Part shown: in pieces, positions 1 to 5,919 of the stretch
Layout: every line of letters begins with the position of its first letter
Numbering within the stretch: position 1 is the stretch's first letter
DNA from: Clostridia bacterium
GTDB lineage: Bacteria; Bacillota; Clostridia; Christensenellales; Pumilibacteraceae
Length of the DNA: 7,587 nt
Direction of reading: 5' to 3'
Assembly (NCBI GenBank): GCA_017452405.1
Contig: JAFTMM010000100.1
Location: 1 to 7,587 of the forward strand
Notes under the pieces: model-generated
Databases searched by the model: none
Seen by the model: the letters and a program-made list of their open reading frames with translations, nothing else
What the model was told of the DNA's origin: nothing
Translations under genes and position numbers: made by a program

Positions 1-579
1 ATCCTTACTTGTGATGCTTGTGGAGGTAGAAGATTTAAGCAGGAGATTCTCGATATAAAGTATAAGGGCAAAGATATTTGCGATGTCCTTGATATGAGCA
101 TAGACGAGGCTATCGACTTCTTCTCTCAAGACAGCAAATGCTCTACCTGTCGTAAAATTGTGGAGAGACTGCGACCTTTGCAGGATGTAGGCTTGGGATA
201 TATCAAACTCGGTCAGTCCGCAACTACGCTATCGGGTGGTGAAGCGCAGAGAGTTAAGCTTGCAACCGAGCTTGCTAAACGTCCGACGAGTAAAACGCTG
301 TACGTCCTTGACGAGCCAACGACGGGCTTACATTCCGCCGACGTAGACAAGCTTATCGGCATACTTCGCAGGCTTATAGGTAGTGGTAATACCGTAGTAG
401 TAATCGAGCATAATCTCGACGTGATCAAGACGGCGGACTGGATAATCGACGTAGGACCGGAGGGCGGTGATAAAGGAGGAAGTATCGTTGCGTCTGGAAC
501 TCCCGAAACCATTGCGCGTCGTAATAATTCTTATACCGGGCAGTTCCTCAAAAAACTTTTATACGGAGAAAACCAATGA
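1..579 (+). CDS. uvrA: UvrABC excinuclease subunit A, C-terminal part (5' truncated by window edge)
   Basis: This is the last 192 residues of UvrA, the ATPase that scans DNA for bulky lesions and loads UvrB in nucleotide excision repair. The reading frame is open from base 1, so the gene starts outside the window. Numbering from base 1, C4 and C7 (CDAC) are the second half of the C-terminal zinc finger. The ABC signature TTLSGGEAQRVKLA is at residues 75-88, Walker B TLYVLDEP at 99-106 and the switch histidine H137 lies in VIEHNLDVIKTAD. GPEGGDKGG follows, as is usual in the family, and the protein ends shortly after. Between DFF (residues 39-41) and the LRPLQDVGLGY stretch there appear to be about six more residues than in the Bacillus-type protein, including an extra CSTC pair (residues 47-50). 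The stop codon overlaps the next gene's ATG in ATGA, so it is the first visible gene of a coupled operon. Identification is firm. Confidence 0.97.
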   Translation: MLTCDACGGRRFKQEILDIKYKGKDICDVLDMSIDEAIDFFSQDSKCSTCRKIVERLRPLQDVGLGYIKLGQSATTLSGGEAQRVKLATELAKRPTSKTLYVLDEPTTGLHSADVDKLIGILRRLIGSGNTVVVIEHNLDVIKTADWIIDVGPEGGDKGGSIVASGTPETIARRNNSYTGQFLKKLLYGENQ

Positions 580-1208
580 AAAATACCATACTTTTCGATC
601 TTGACGGAACGCTACTCGACACACTTACAGACCTTGCTTCGTCCGTCAATTACGCTCTTAATAAAGTTGGATTACCGCCAAAGGGCAACAAAGAAATAGC
701 GTCCTTTCTCGGTGACGGGTACAAAGCACTGATGCAAAAAGCTTGCGGAGGCGATCTTGAAAAAGCAGAGCAGAGTTTAGCGCACTTTACAGGTTATTAT
801 GCCGAGCACTTGCAGGACCATACCGCGCCTTACGACGGCGTAGTTGAAGCGGTTAAAACGCTTTTTTTGAAAGGTAGAAAAATGGCTATCGTTTCAAATA
901 AGGGCGACGAAGCGGTGAAGGTTCTTTGCAAAAAATTCTTTGCGCCGTATATAACCGAATATTTCGGCGTAACCGAAACAATGCCAAAAAAACCCGCTCC
1001 CGATATGCTTAACGCCGCTATGAAAGCGCTTAAAAGCGCGAAAGATGATTGCGTTATGGTGGGCGACGGCGAAGCGGATATTCAAATGGCGCACGGCGCA
1101 GGGATAGATATTATAAACGTGACTTGGGGTTTCCGTACGGAAGAGTTCCTCCGCTCTCACGGCGGAAAGATTTTCTTGCGCTCTACCGAAGAACTTAAAG
1201 ACTTATGA
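576..1208 (+). CDS. HAD-superfamily hydrolase, phosphoglycolate phosphatase-like
   Basis: A 210-residue cytosolic haloacid-dehalogenase-type phosphatase resembling Gph/PGP enzymes, which dephosphorylate 2-phosphoglycolate or related small phosphates. Motif I is FDLDGTLLDT (residues 7-16), with nucleophile D8 and acid/base D10. Motif II is S107 in IVSNKG, motif III the lysine of KKPAPDM (K138/K139) and motif IV GDGEAD (D164, D168). A helical cap of roughly residues 15-85 lies between motifs I and II, as in subclass I HADs, and the late WGF (184-186) is typical of the Gph group. Length is normal. The ATG overlaps the uvrA stop by 4 bases and has a GGAG Shine-Dalgarno site at 565-568, 7 bases upstream, so translation is probably both coupled and independently initiated. 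The gene in turn overlaps tcdA by ATGA. The substrate cannot be read from sequence: pyrophosphatase (PpaX-like) or another sugar-phosphate phosphatase remains possible, so no symbol is given. Confidence 0.92.
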   Translation: MKNTILFDLDGTLLDTLTDLASSVNYALNKVGLPPKGNKEIASFLGDGYKALMQKACGGDLEKAEQSLAHFTGYYAEHLQDHTAPYDGVVEAVKTLFLKGRKMAIVSNKGDEAVKVLCKKFFAPYITEYFGVTETMPKKPAPDMLNAAMKALKSAKDDCVMVGDGEADIQMAHGAGIDIINVTWGFRTEEFLRSHGGKIFLRSTEELKDL

Positions 1209-1882
1209 TAAATATGGAAATGCACGAAAGAACGATAGGACTGATAGGCGATAACGGCTTAAAAAAGCTAAAAGGCAGTCGCGTAGCCGTGTTCGGCGTA
1301 GGCGGAGTAGGCGGTCATACTGCCGAAGCGCTACTGCGCGCAGGCGTGGGCGAAATCGACTTAATTGACGGCGACGTGTTTGCCGTCAGCAATCTCAATC
1401 GCCAGCTTTTTTCTACGACCAAATCAATCGGCAGGGCAAAAGTTGACGTAGCGAAAGAACGACTGCTTGAAATTGATCCTACCGCCAAAATCAATGCCCA
1501 CAATACGTTTTTCGAAAAAACGACCGAGTTTGACTTCACCGCTTTCGACTACGTAGTAGATGCGATAGATACCGTTTCGTCCAAGCTCGAAATAGTAGAG
1601 CGGTGCAACGAAGCTAACGTTCCCATTATTAGCAGTATGGGCGCAGGAAATAAGCTCGATCCTACGGCGTTTAAAATAGCAGACGTCTACGATACGAAGG
1701 TCTGTCCGCTTGCTCGTGTAATGCGCAGAGAATGTAAAGCGAGAGGCATAAAATCTCTCAAAGTAGTCTACTCGGAAGAACAACCGGTAGTAACTACTCG
1801 CACTCCGGCAAGCATTTCCTTCGTACCTTCGGCGGTAGGACTTATAATAGCTTCCGTTGTCGTAAAAGATTTGTTAAAATAA
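1205..1882 (+). CDS. tcdA: tRNA threonylcarbamoyladenosine dehydratase (TcdA/CsdL, E1-like)
   Basis: A 225-residue ThiF/MoeB/HesA-fold enzyme of the TcdA type. The family uses ATP to dehydrate t6A37 in ANN-decoding tRNAs to the cyclic form ct6A. The Rossmann nucleotide loop GVGGVGG is at residues 31-37, followed by LIDGD (53-57) and SNLNRQLF (62-69), which hold the conserved acidic, Asn, Arg and Gln residues of adenylating E1-like enzymes. VDAID (118-122) follows. The segment VCPLARVMRRE (166-176) and the C-terminal SFVPSAVGLIIASVVVKDLL (205-224) distinguish TcdA from ThiF and MoeB. No CxxC zinc site of the ThiF/MoeB kind is seen. The chosen ATG overlaps the preceding stop (ATGA) and has no good Shine-Dalgarno site, which suggests termination-reinitiation. 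A second in-frame ATG at 1214 would shorten the protein by three residues. The enzyme is somewhat shorter than E. coli TcdA (about 268) but near other Gram-positive forms. Confidence 0.94.
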   Translation: MINMEMHERTIGLIGDNGLKKLKGSRVAVFGVGGVGGHTAEALLRAGVGEIDLIDGDVFAVSNLNRQLFSTTKSIGRAKVDVAKERLLEIDPTAKINAHNTFFEKTTEFDFTAFDYVVDAIDTVSSKLEIVERCNEANVPIISSMGAGNKLDPTAFKIADVYDTKVCPLARVMRRECKARGIKSLKVVYSEEQPVVTTRTPASISFVPSAVGLIIASVVVKDLLK

Positions 1883-1920
1883 AAAAAGTGTTGGTTGAGA
1901 GTTTCAATCAACACTTTTTT
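1882..1920. terminator. Bidirectional intrinsic terminator between converging tcdA and purA
   Basis: A 17-18 pair stem has its core pairing from 1888 to 1898 with 1904 to 1914, including one G-U pair at 1894/1908, around a 5-base loop (1899-1903). The core is flanked by a run of A on the left (1882-1887) and a run of T on the right (1915-1920). Each strand therefore gives a stem followed by a U-tract, so the hairpin can end both the plus-strand uvrA-tcdA transcript and the minus-strand purA transcript. It begins at the last base of the tcdA stop codon and ends 13 bases from the purA stop. Confidence 0.93.
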
Positions 1921-1933
1921 ATCGTTTGGTTAT

Positions 1934-3223
1934 TTACGCTTCGAAACTTTGCGTTCTGTCAGGTCCTACGCCTATAAGTTTTATCGGACAGCCGATATAC
2001 TTTTCAACGTACGCAAGATAATTTCTTGCTGCTTCGGGCAGGTCGGCAAGCTTTTTAGCCTGCGTAATATCCTCATCCCAGCCGGGAAGCGTTTCGTATA
2101 CGGGAACGCAGTCTTTCAGTTCGTTAATGTCCGCAGGGAAGTCGGTAACGATTTCACCCTTCTTCTCGTAGCCTACGCAAACTTTAAGCTCTTTAAGACC
2201 GGTAAGCGTATCGAGTTTATTGAGCGCAATGCCTGTAAGGCCGTTTATGCGTACTGCGTATTTGAGGATAACGAGGTCGAGCCAACCGCAACGGCGGGGA
2301 CGGCCGGTAGTCGTACCGTATTCAAAGCCTGCTTCACGGATGAAGTCGCCCGTTTCGTCAAACAGCTCGGTAGGGAAAGGTCCTTTGCCTACGCGCGTGG
2401 TGTAGCTCTTGCAAATACCGATACACTCTTTAATAAGCGTAGGTCCGATACCACCGCTTACGCAGAAACCACCGGTAACGGGGTGCGAGCTGGTGACGAA
2501 GGGATAAGTACCCATATCGAGGTCGAGGAGCGTACCTTGAGCGCCTTCAAACAACACGTATTTACCTTCTTTGTCGGCGTTGTAAGCAATAACGGTGCAA
2601 TCGTCGGCGTACTTTGCAAGCTTTGCGCCTGCTTCGGAATATTCATTATAAATCTTTTCAAAGGTAAGATTTGCTCTTTCTTCTTCGGTTTCTTTTTCAC
2701 CGAACATACCTTTGATGTATCTGTGCTTGGCGTCAAGGTTAGCCTTGAGCTTTTCGGCAAAAATTTCGGGATGAATTAAGTCGTAGAATCTGATACCGAT
2801 TCTCTCCGCTTTATCCATATAGCAAGGTCCGATACCTCTTTTGGTCGTACCTATATCTCCTGCGCCCTTAGCCTTTTCGCTGAGTCCGTCGATAACGAGA
2901 TGGTAAGGCATAACGATATGCGCGCGGTAGTCGATCTTTAAGTTTTTGAGCGAAGTTCCGTTCGCTTCAACGTCCGCCATTTCTTTGAGCAAGGAAAGGG
3001 GATCGATAACGCAACCCGCGCCAATACAGCAGATAGTGCCGTCATAAAGCACACCGCTGGGTACGAGGTGCAATTTATACGTCTTGCCACCGCTGACAAC
3101 GGTGTGACCTGCGTTGTTTCCGCCCGTTGCGCGTACAACGACGTCAGCTTTGCTTGACATAATGTCGATAACTTTTCCTTTACCTTCATCGCCCCATTGG
3201 GAGCCTACGAGTGCGGTAATCAT
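1934..3223 (-). CDS. purA: Adenylosuccinate synthetase
   Basis: PurA catalyses GTP-dependent ligation of aspartate to IMP, the first committed step to AMP, in the cytosol. The 429 residues match the bacterial family length. The N-terminal GSQWGDEGKGKVID (residues 7-20) holds the P-loop-like GDEGKGK and catalytic D12. NNAGHTV (36-42) holds catalytic H40. TTKRGIGPCYMDK (126-138) is the IMP-binding region, and EGAQGTLLDLDMGTYPFVTS (226-245) is the usual family signature. TTTGRPRRCGW (304-314) is the aspartate/IMP loop. NKLD (335-338) gives guanine specificity and GVGPDR (418-423) is near the C terminus. All key residues are present. The start is fixed by an AAGGAG site 10 bases upstream, inside the end of the ECF gene, whose stop is only 6 bases away. 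The two are probably cotranscribed, and purA ends at the shared terminator. Confidence 0.98.
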   Translation of the reverse strand: MITALVGSQWGDEGKGKVIDIMSSKADVVVRATGGNNAGHTVVSGGKTYKLHLVPSGVLYDGTICCIGAGCVIDPLSLLKEMADVEANGTSLKNLKIDYRAHIVMPYHLVIDGLSEKAKGAGDIGTTKRGIGPCYMDKAERIGIRFYDLIHPEIFAEKLKANLDAKHRYIKGMFGEKETEEERANLTFEKIYNEYSEAGAKLAKYADDCTVIAYNADKEGKYVLFEGAQGTLLDLDMGTYPFVTSSHPVTGGFCVSGGIGPTLIKECIGICKSYTTRVGKGPFPTELFDETGDFIREAGFEYGTTTGRPRRCGWLDLVILKYAVRINGLTGIALNKLDTLTGLKELKVCVGYEKKGEIVTDFPADINELKDCVPVYETLPGWDEDITQAKKLADLPEAARNYLAYVEKYIGCPIKLIGVGPDRTQSFEA

Positions 3224-3229
3224 AATTCT

Positions 3230-4249
3230 TTAACTCCTTGTCTTTCTCAGTCCGCGTATTGCGATAAGCGCGATAAGTCCTACGGATATTACTCCTACGA
3301 GTATAGAAAGAACGTATTTGATTTCAATAATAATATTAGGTGACGAACTTGTAGCCGTTATAGCAAACGAACAAATAGCCACGATAAAACCGATCAGTAG
3401 TATAGCGCTGATTTTAGTCTTTCCTGTTATAATAAACGCAGAAAGCAATATAAGCGAAGCGTGAAGCTCGGCTAAAAGCGCGTAAGCAACGGCGTTTACT
3501 ACGCCGTTAACTATCATAATAATAAGCGCTGTAATTACGGAGGCGGTAATAACTCCCGCCGTTACTGCGAATATAGCAATTTTGCTGATTCTCGATTCGG
3601 TAGGCTTGGGGAACAGTCCTACGTTCTGAAGCGGACGAATGAGCGCAAGCAAAAGCACGAGATTGACGGCAAAGACGATAACCTGTTGAAGCCTGAACGC
3701 AATCAAGTACTCAAAGAAGCTCATTGTTTCTATATAACCGTAGAACGTGTACAGTGCAAGCGAGCCTAATCCGAGCGTGCAGAATAGAAGCGAGCAAACC
3801 GCTCCGATACCGCATTTGACGTAGTCGTTCTTTATCGGTGTTTTGTATATAATACCGATAAAAACGGGGTACAGCATATTCGAAACGAAGGTGAGCGGAA
3901 TAAACGGTTGCCCGAATATTAGATTTCCGAGTACGTCCGAAATAGCTCCAACGATCATTCCGCCAATCGGACCGAGAACTGCGCCACTGATGAGCCAGGG
4001 CAGGTATATGAACGTTACGGTAAACGTCGGCGTAAGAGTTAGTGATTTACCGATCAGTTTCATAACCAAAGCCAGCGCGACGAAGGTTGCGAGTCTTGCA
4101 ATATTTCTGCTGGAAAAATACTCTCGTCCTTTTTCGCTGATTGTTTTCTTTTTTGTCTTTTGCGACTCTGTGTCTGCTACGTCAATTGTTTCGGCAATAT
4201 TAGAAGCGGATTCAGGAGTGGCAATTTCCTGCTGAGTAGTCTTACTCAT
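3230..4249 (-). CDS. ECF transporter S component, FolT-like core with extra C-terminal membrane region
   Basis: A 339-residue integral membrane protein. Residues 1-45 are hydrophilic and Lys/Glu-rich towards the end, probably cytosolic. Residues 46-207 form about six hydrophobic segments resembling the substrate-binding subunits of energy-coupling-factor importers. The stretch GPIGGMIVGAISDVLGNLIF (93-112) and the later RLQQVIVF (186-193) recall the FolT (folate) group. TM1 contains small Ala-rich faces (ALAL) of the kind S components use to dock on EcfT. Residues 220-332 add about four more hydrophobic segments, so the protein is much longer than the usual 160-220 residue S component. No EcfA or EcfT gene is nearby, as expected for group II S components that share a common energizing module encoded elsewhere. 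A strong AGGAGGG site precedes the ATG. The vitamin or other ligand is not determinable, and purA as downstream neighbour is only a weak hint of nucleotide or one-carbon metabolism. ECF class is likely; the substrate is unknown. Confidence 0.8.
   Translation of the reverse strand: MSKTTQQEIATPESASNIAETIDVADTESQKTKKKTISEKGREYFSSRNIARLATFVALALVMKLIGKSLTLTPTFTVTFIYLPWLISGAVLGPIGGMIVGAISDVLGNLIFGQPFIPLTFVSNMLYPVFIGIIYKTPIKNDYVKCGIGAVCSLLFCTLGLGSLALYTFYGYIETMSFFEYLIAFRLQQVIVFAVNLVLLLALIRPLQNVGLFPKPTESRISKIAIFAVTAGVITASVITALIIMIVNGVVNAVAYALLAELHASLILLSAFIITGKTKISAILLIGFIVAICSFAITATSSSPNIIIEIKYVLSILVGVISVGLIALIAIRGLRKTRS
3234..3239 (-). promoter_or_regulatory. Shine-Dalgarno site of purA within the end of the upstream gene
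   Basis: The minus strand reads AAGGAG here, 10 bases before the purA ATG (3221-3223), and lies inside the last codons of the ECF S-component gene. The position supports the chosen purA start and suggests that ribosomes finishing the upstream gene can affect purA initiation. Confidence 0.8.
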
Positions 4250-4256
4250 TGTCGGG

Positions 4257-4263
4257 CCCTCCT
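4257..4263 (-). promoter_or_regulatory. Strong Shine-Dalgarno site of the ECF S-component gene
   Basis: The minus strand reads AGGAGGG here, 7 bases before the ATG at 4247-4249, a near-perfect anti-16S match at optimal spacing. It fixes the start that includes the long hydrophilic N-terminal tail. It is the strongest ribosome site in the window, in contrast with the sites missing at the flippase, lipid kinase and CCA genes. Confidence 0.85.
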
Positions 4264-4282
4264 AAGGCAATTATTTATTTTA

Positions 4283-4309
4283 GCCCTGCGCGTAAGGCGC
4301 AAACAAGGC
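4283..4309 (-). other. Hairpin in the leader of the ECF/purA transcript
   Basis: A 5-pair GC-rich stem, TGCGC (4287-4291) with GCGCA (4297-4301), encloses a 5-base loop. GCC (4283-4285) can pair further with GGC (4307-4309) across an asymmetric internal bulge. It lies between the flippase stop and the ECF start, inside the roughly 64-base leader predicted from the 4320-4348 promoter. On the minus strand it is followed by an A-rich rather than U-rich stretch, so it is a poor intrinsic terminator. It may be a weak end for the flippase mRNA or a leader structure. No known riboswitch class was recognised. Confidence 0.4.
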
Positions 4310-4319
4310 ATTACGCTTT

Positions 4320-4348
4320 ATTATACAACTTTATAAGGATATATGCAA
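4320..4348 (-). promoter_or_regulatory. Predicted sigma-A-type promoter for the ECF-purA unit
   Basis: On the minus strand there is a perfect TATAAT at 4320-4325 and a weaker TTGCAT at 4343-4348, separated by 17 bases. The -35 element lies inside the last codons of the flippase gene and the -10 just after its stop. Predicted start is near 4313, giving a leader of about 64 bases with the hairpin at 4283-4309 and the AGGAGGG site. Confidence 0.6.
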
Positions 4349-5845
4349 ACGTTTTTGTAAGTTTGCGGAGCTTTTTTTGCGTGAGTTAAACCGTCCTACG
4401 TCAATGAACCCGAACGCCACTCCGAGCATAGCCATACCGCCTACGCCGACAAGAGCGGATAAAATAAGAGCAAGGAGCTGGGGAAGCGCGAACAGCAGGT
4501 TGAAAATCCAATTAGTAAGGAAAATGCAGGGTACGGCGAGCAAAAGGCAAACGCCGGTAGTCTTTAAAAACGACAGCGAAATACCCGTGCGTTTCTTTAT
4601 GCAGATTACGTCCAGCGAGGTCGAGAGTATGAGCGATACTGCTTGCGCTAAACAAAACGCTTCCGCCGAAAAGTGACCGTAAAAGCAGAAGGCAACGCCG
4701 AACATAACCGCCGATCCAATTACGTAGTTTACAAACCCTTGCTTTTCCATACCGAGAGAGTTCATCATGGATGAAGTGATACTTTCCAGCGCTACCGGGA
4801 TGAGTAGCAGTCCGCCCATTTGCAAAAAACGCCCTGCGTCGGCGTTGCCGTAAAGGAGCTCACCACACTCTGCGCCTATTCCTGCGAACATTGGAATAAA
4901 CAGCGAGGCTACGACTACGGAAAAATCTATAGCGCGCTCTGCTTGACGCTTGACTTCTTTGTGGTTGCCGACAGCCGAGGCTTTAGCAAGCGTGGGTATC
5001 ATGGCTTGCGAAAGTGATCCAATTACGGTAATGGGTAGGAACACGAGTGGCATAGCCATACCCACCGTTGCGCCGTACATGGCAAGAGCTTCCTCGTTCG
5101 TCATTCCCGAAGTAGTGAAGAGGAAGGGAATAACCACCGCAAGTAGCGAGTTAACGAGAGACGTTGAGGCGCGAAGTACGCTGATCGGAGCGGAAGATGA
5201 AAAAAGAGGTTTAAGCTCTTTGGCAGGTGAAGCAAGCCTACCGCCCTTAACCGCGTACAGCACGGCGGTAAGCACCATCGAAAATCCTACCGCAATGGTG
5301 AGCGATAACGTCGCCGCAAAAGTTTTGACAAAGCCGAGCGCAAAAGACAGCACGCAAAGCCCAATGCGCGCTACCTGTTCAAGCAGTTCAATAATGGATA
5401 TAGCGGCGTATCGCTCCTTACCCCAGAACGAACCGCGCAGGGCGGCGGCTATCGCGCAGAACAGTAGTCCGGGGAGCAGAACGTACAGAAGATTTGCGCT
5501 TTCTTCGTTTCCTATAACCGACGTCAAAGGAACTCTGAGCGCAAACACAAGCCCGATTAGCGTTATGGATATTACGCCGTTAAGTAGCAGACCGGCGGTT
5601 GTAAGCGCATTCGTCCGTTTCAGTCCTCTTGCCTCGTACTCCGCAGTCATCTTGCCTGCAATTAGTGGCAGTCCGCTCGTTACCAGCGTCATAAGCACAA
5701 AGAAAAAAGACAGCGCTACCTGATAAACGCCCAGCGCGCTCGCCCCCATTTCTCTCGACAAATAAATTTTGAACACGAAACCCAAAGCTCTGTCCAGCAT
5801 CGAGAAAGAAGTCAACGTAAAAACCGCTTTAACCAGCTTGTTCAT
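4331..5845 (-). CDS. SpoVB-type polysaccharide/lipid II flippase family protein (MOP superfamily)
   Basis: A 504-residue polytopic membrane protein, close to the length of SpoVB/MurJ-like transporters (about 500-540), with roughly 12-14 hydrophobic segments. The N terminus, with LGFVFKIYLSREMGASALGV at residues 21-40 and then SGLPLIAGKM (57-66), matches the SpoVB/PST branch. So do the LRGSFWG (136-142) with EQVAR (156-160) segment, SLSQAMIPTLAKA (277-289) and MMNSLGMEKQGF (360-371). Members move lipid-linked sugars across the membrane; some act on lipid II in cell-wall synthesis and SpoVB acts during spore cortex formation. The C-terminal tail (about 484-504) is hydrophilic and basic. The ATG at 5843-5845 agrees with the family N terminus, yet no Shine-Dalgarno site precedes it. 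The lipid kinase upstream ends in a terminator, so separate transcription is likely. Whether it acts on lipid II, a capsule precursor or in sporulation cannot be told. Confidence 0.9.
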   Translation of the reverse strand: MNKLVKAVFTLTSFSMLDRALGFVFKIYLSREMGASALGVYQVALSFFFVLMTLVTSGLPLIAGKMTAEYEARGLKRTNALTTAGLLLNGVISITLIGLVFALRVPLTSVIGNEESANLLYVLLPGLLFCAIAAALRGSFWGKERYAAISIIELLEQVARIGLCVLSFALGFVKTFAATLSLTIAVGFSMVLTAVLYAVKGGRLASPAKELKPLFSSSAPISVLRASTSLVNSLLAVVIPFLFTTSGMTNEEALAMYGATVGMAMPLVFLPITVIGSLSQAMIPTLAKASAVGNHKEVKRQAERAIDFSVVVASLFIPMFAGIGAECGELLYGNADAGRFLQMGGLLLIPVALESITSSMMNSLGMEKQGFVNYVIGSAVMFGVAFCFYGHFSAEAFCLAQAVSLILSTSLDVICIKKRTGISLSFLKTTGVCLLLAVPCIFLTNWIFNLLFALPQLLALILSALVGVGGMAMLGVAFGFIDVGRFNSRKKSSANLQKRLHISL

Positions 5846-5853
5846 ACGCTAAC

Positions 5854-5882
5854 TTATTACGTTTTTCACCCAAATATTACAA
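5854..5882 (-). promoter_or_regulatory. Weak candidate promoter for the flippase gene
   Basis: On the minus strand, TTGTAA (5877-5882) and TAATAA (5854-5859) are separated by 17 bases. The -10 box is a poor match, so this is tentative. It is listed because the gene needs a promoter in the short stretch between the terminator at 5885-5913 and its ATG unless it relies on readthrough. If used, transcription would start about 2 bases before the ATG. Confidence 0.25.
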
Positions 5883-5913
5883 AAAACACGCAAGCTTTCC
5901 TAACTTGCGTGTT
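5881..5913 (-). terminator. Intrinsic terminator of the lipid kinase gene
   Basis: A 10-pair stem (5885-5894 with 5904-5913) and 9-base loop begins 7 bases after the stop codon at 5920-5922. On the minus strand the descending arm CTTGCGTGTT runs straight into a tract of T (6 in a row with the stem end). The other strand lacks a comparable T run, so it acts in the leftward direction and separates the lipid kinase from the flippase transcript. Confidence 0.88.
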
Positions 5914-5919
5914 CGTAAA

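Noticed and set aside
1895..2779. A 294-codon open frame on the plus strand antisense to purA
   Set aside because: It lies opposite a full-length purA with all catalytic motifs. Its protein has no recognisable domain and is the kind of shadow expected from the codon bias of the real gene. No ribosome site or promoter supports it.
4250..4330. A THF or purine riboswitch upstream of the ECF-purA unit
   Set aside because: The leader is only about 64 bases from the predicted start and shows one small hairpin. I could not find the conserved cores of those classes, so only a generic structured leader is reported.
4950..5723. A 257-codon plus-strand frame antisense to the flippase gene
   Set aside because: Low-complexity Ser/Ala/Thr-rich translation, typical of the reverse complement of a hydrophobic membrane protein. 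The minus-strand flippase is clearly the real gene.
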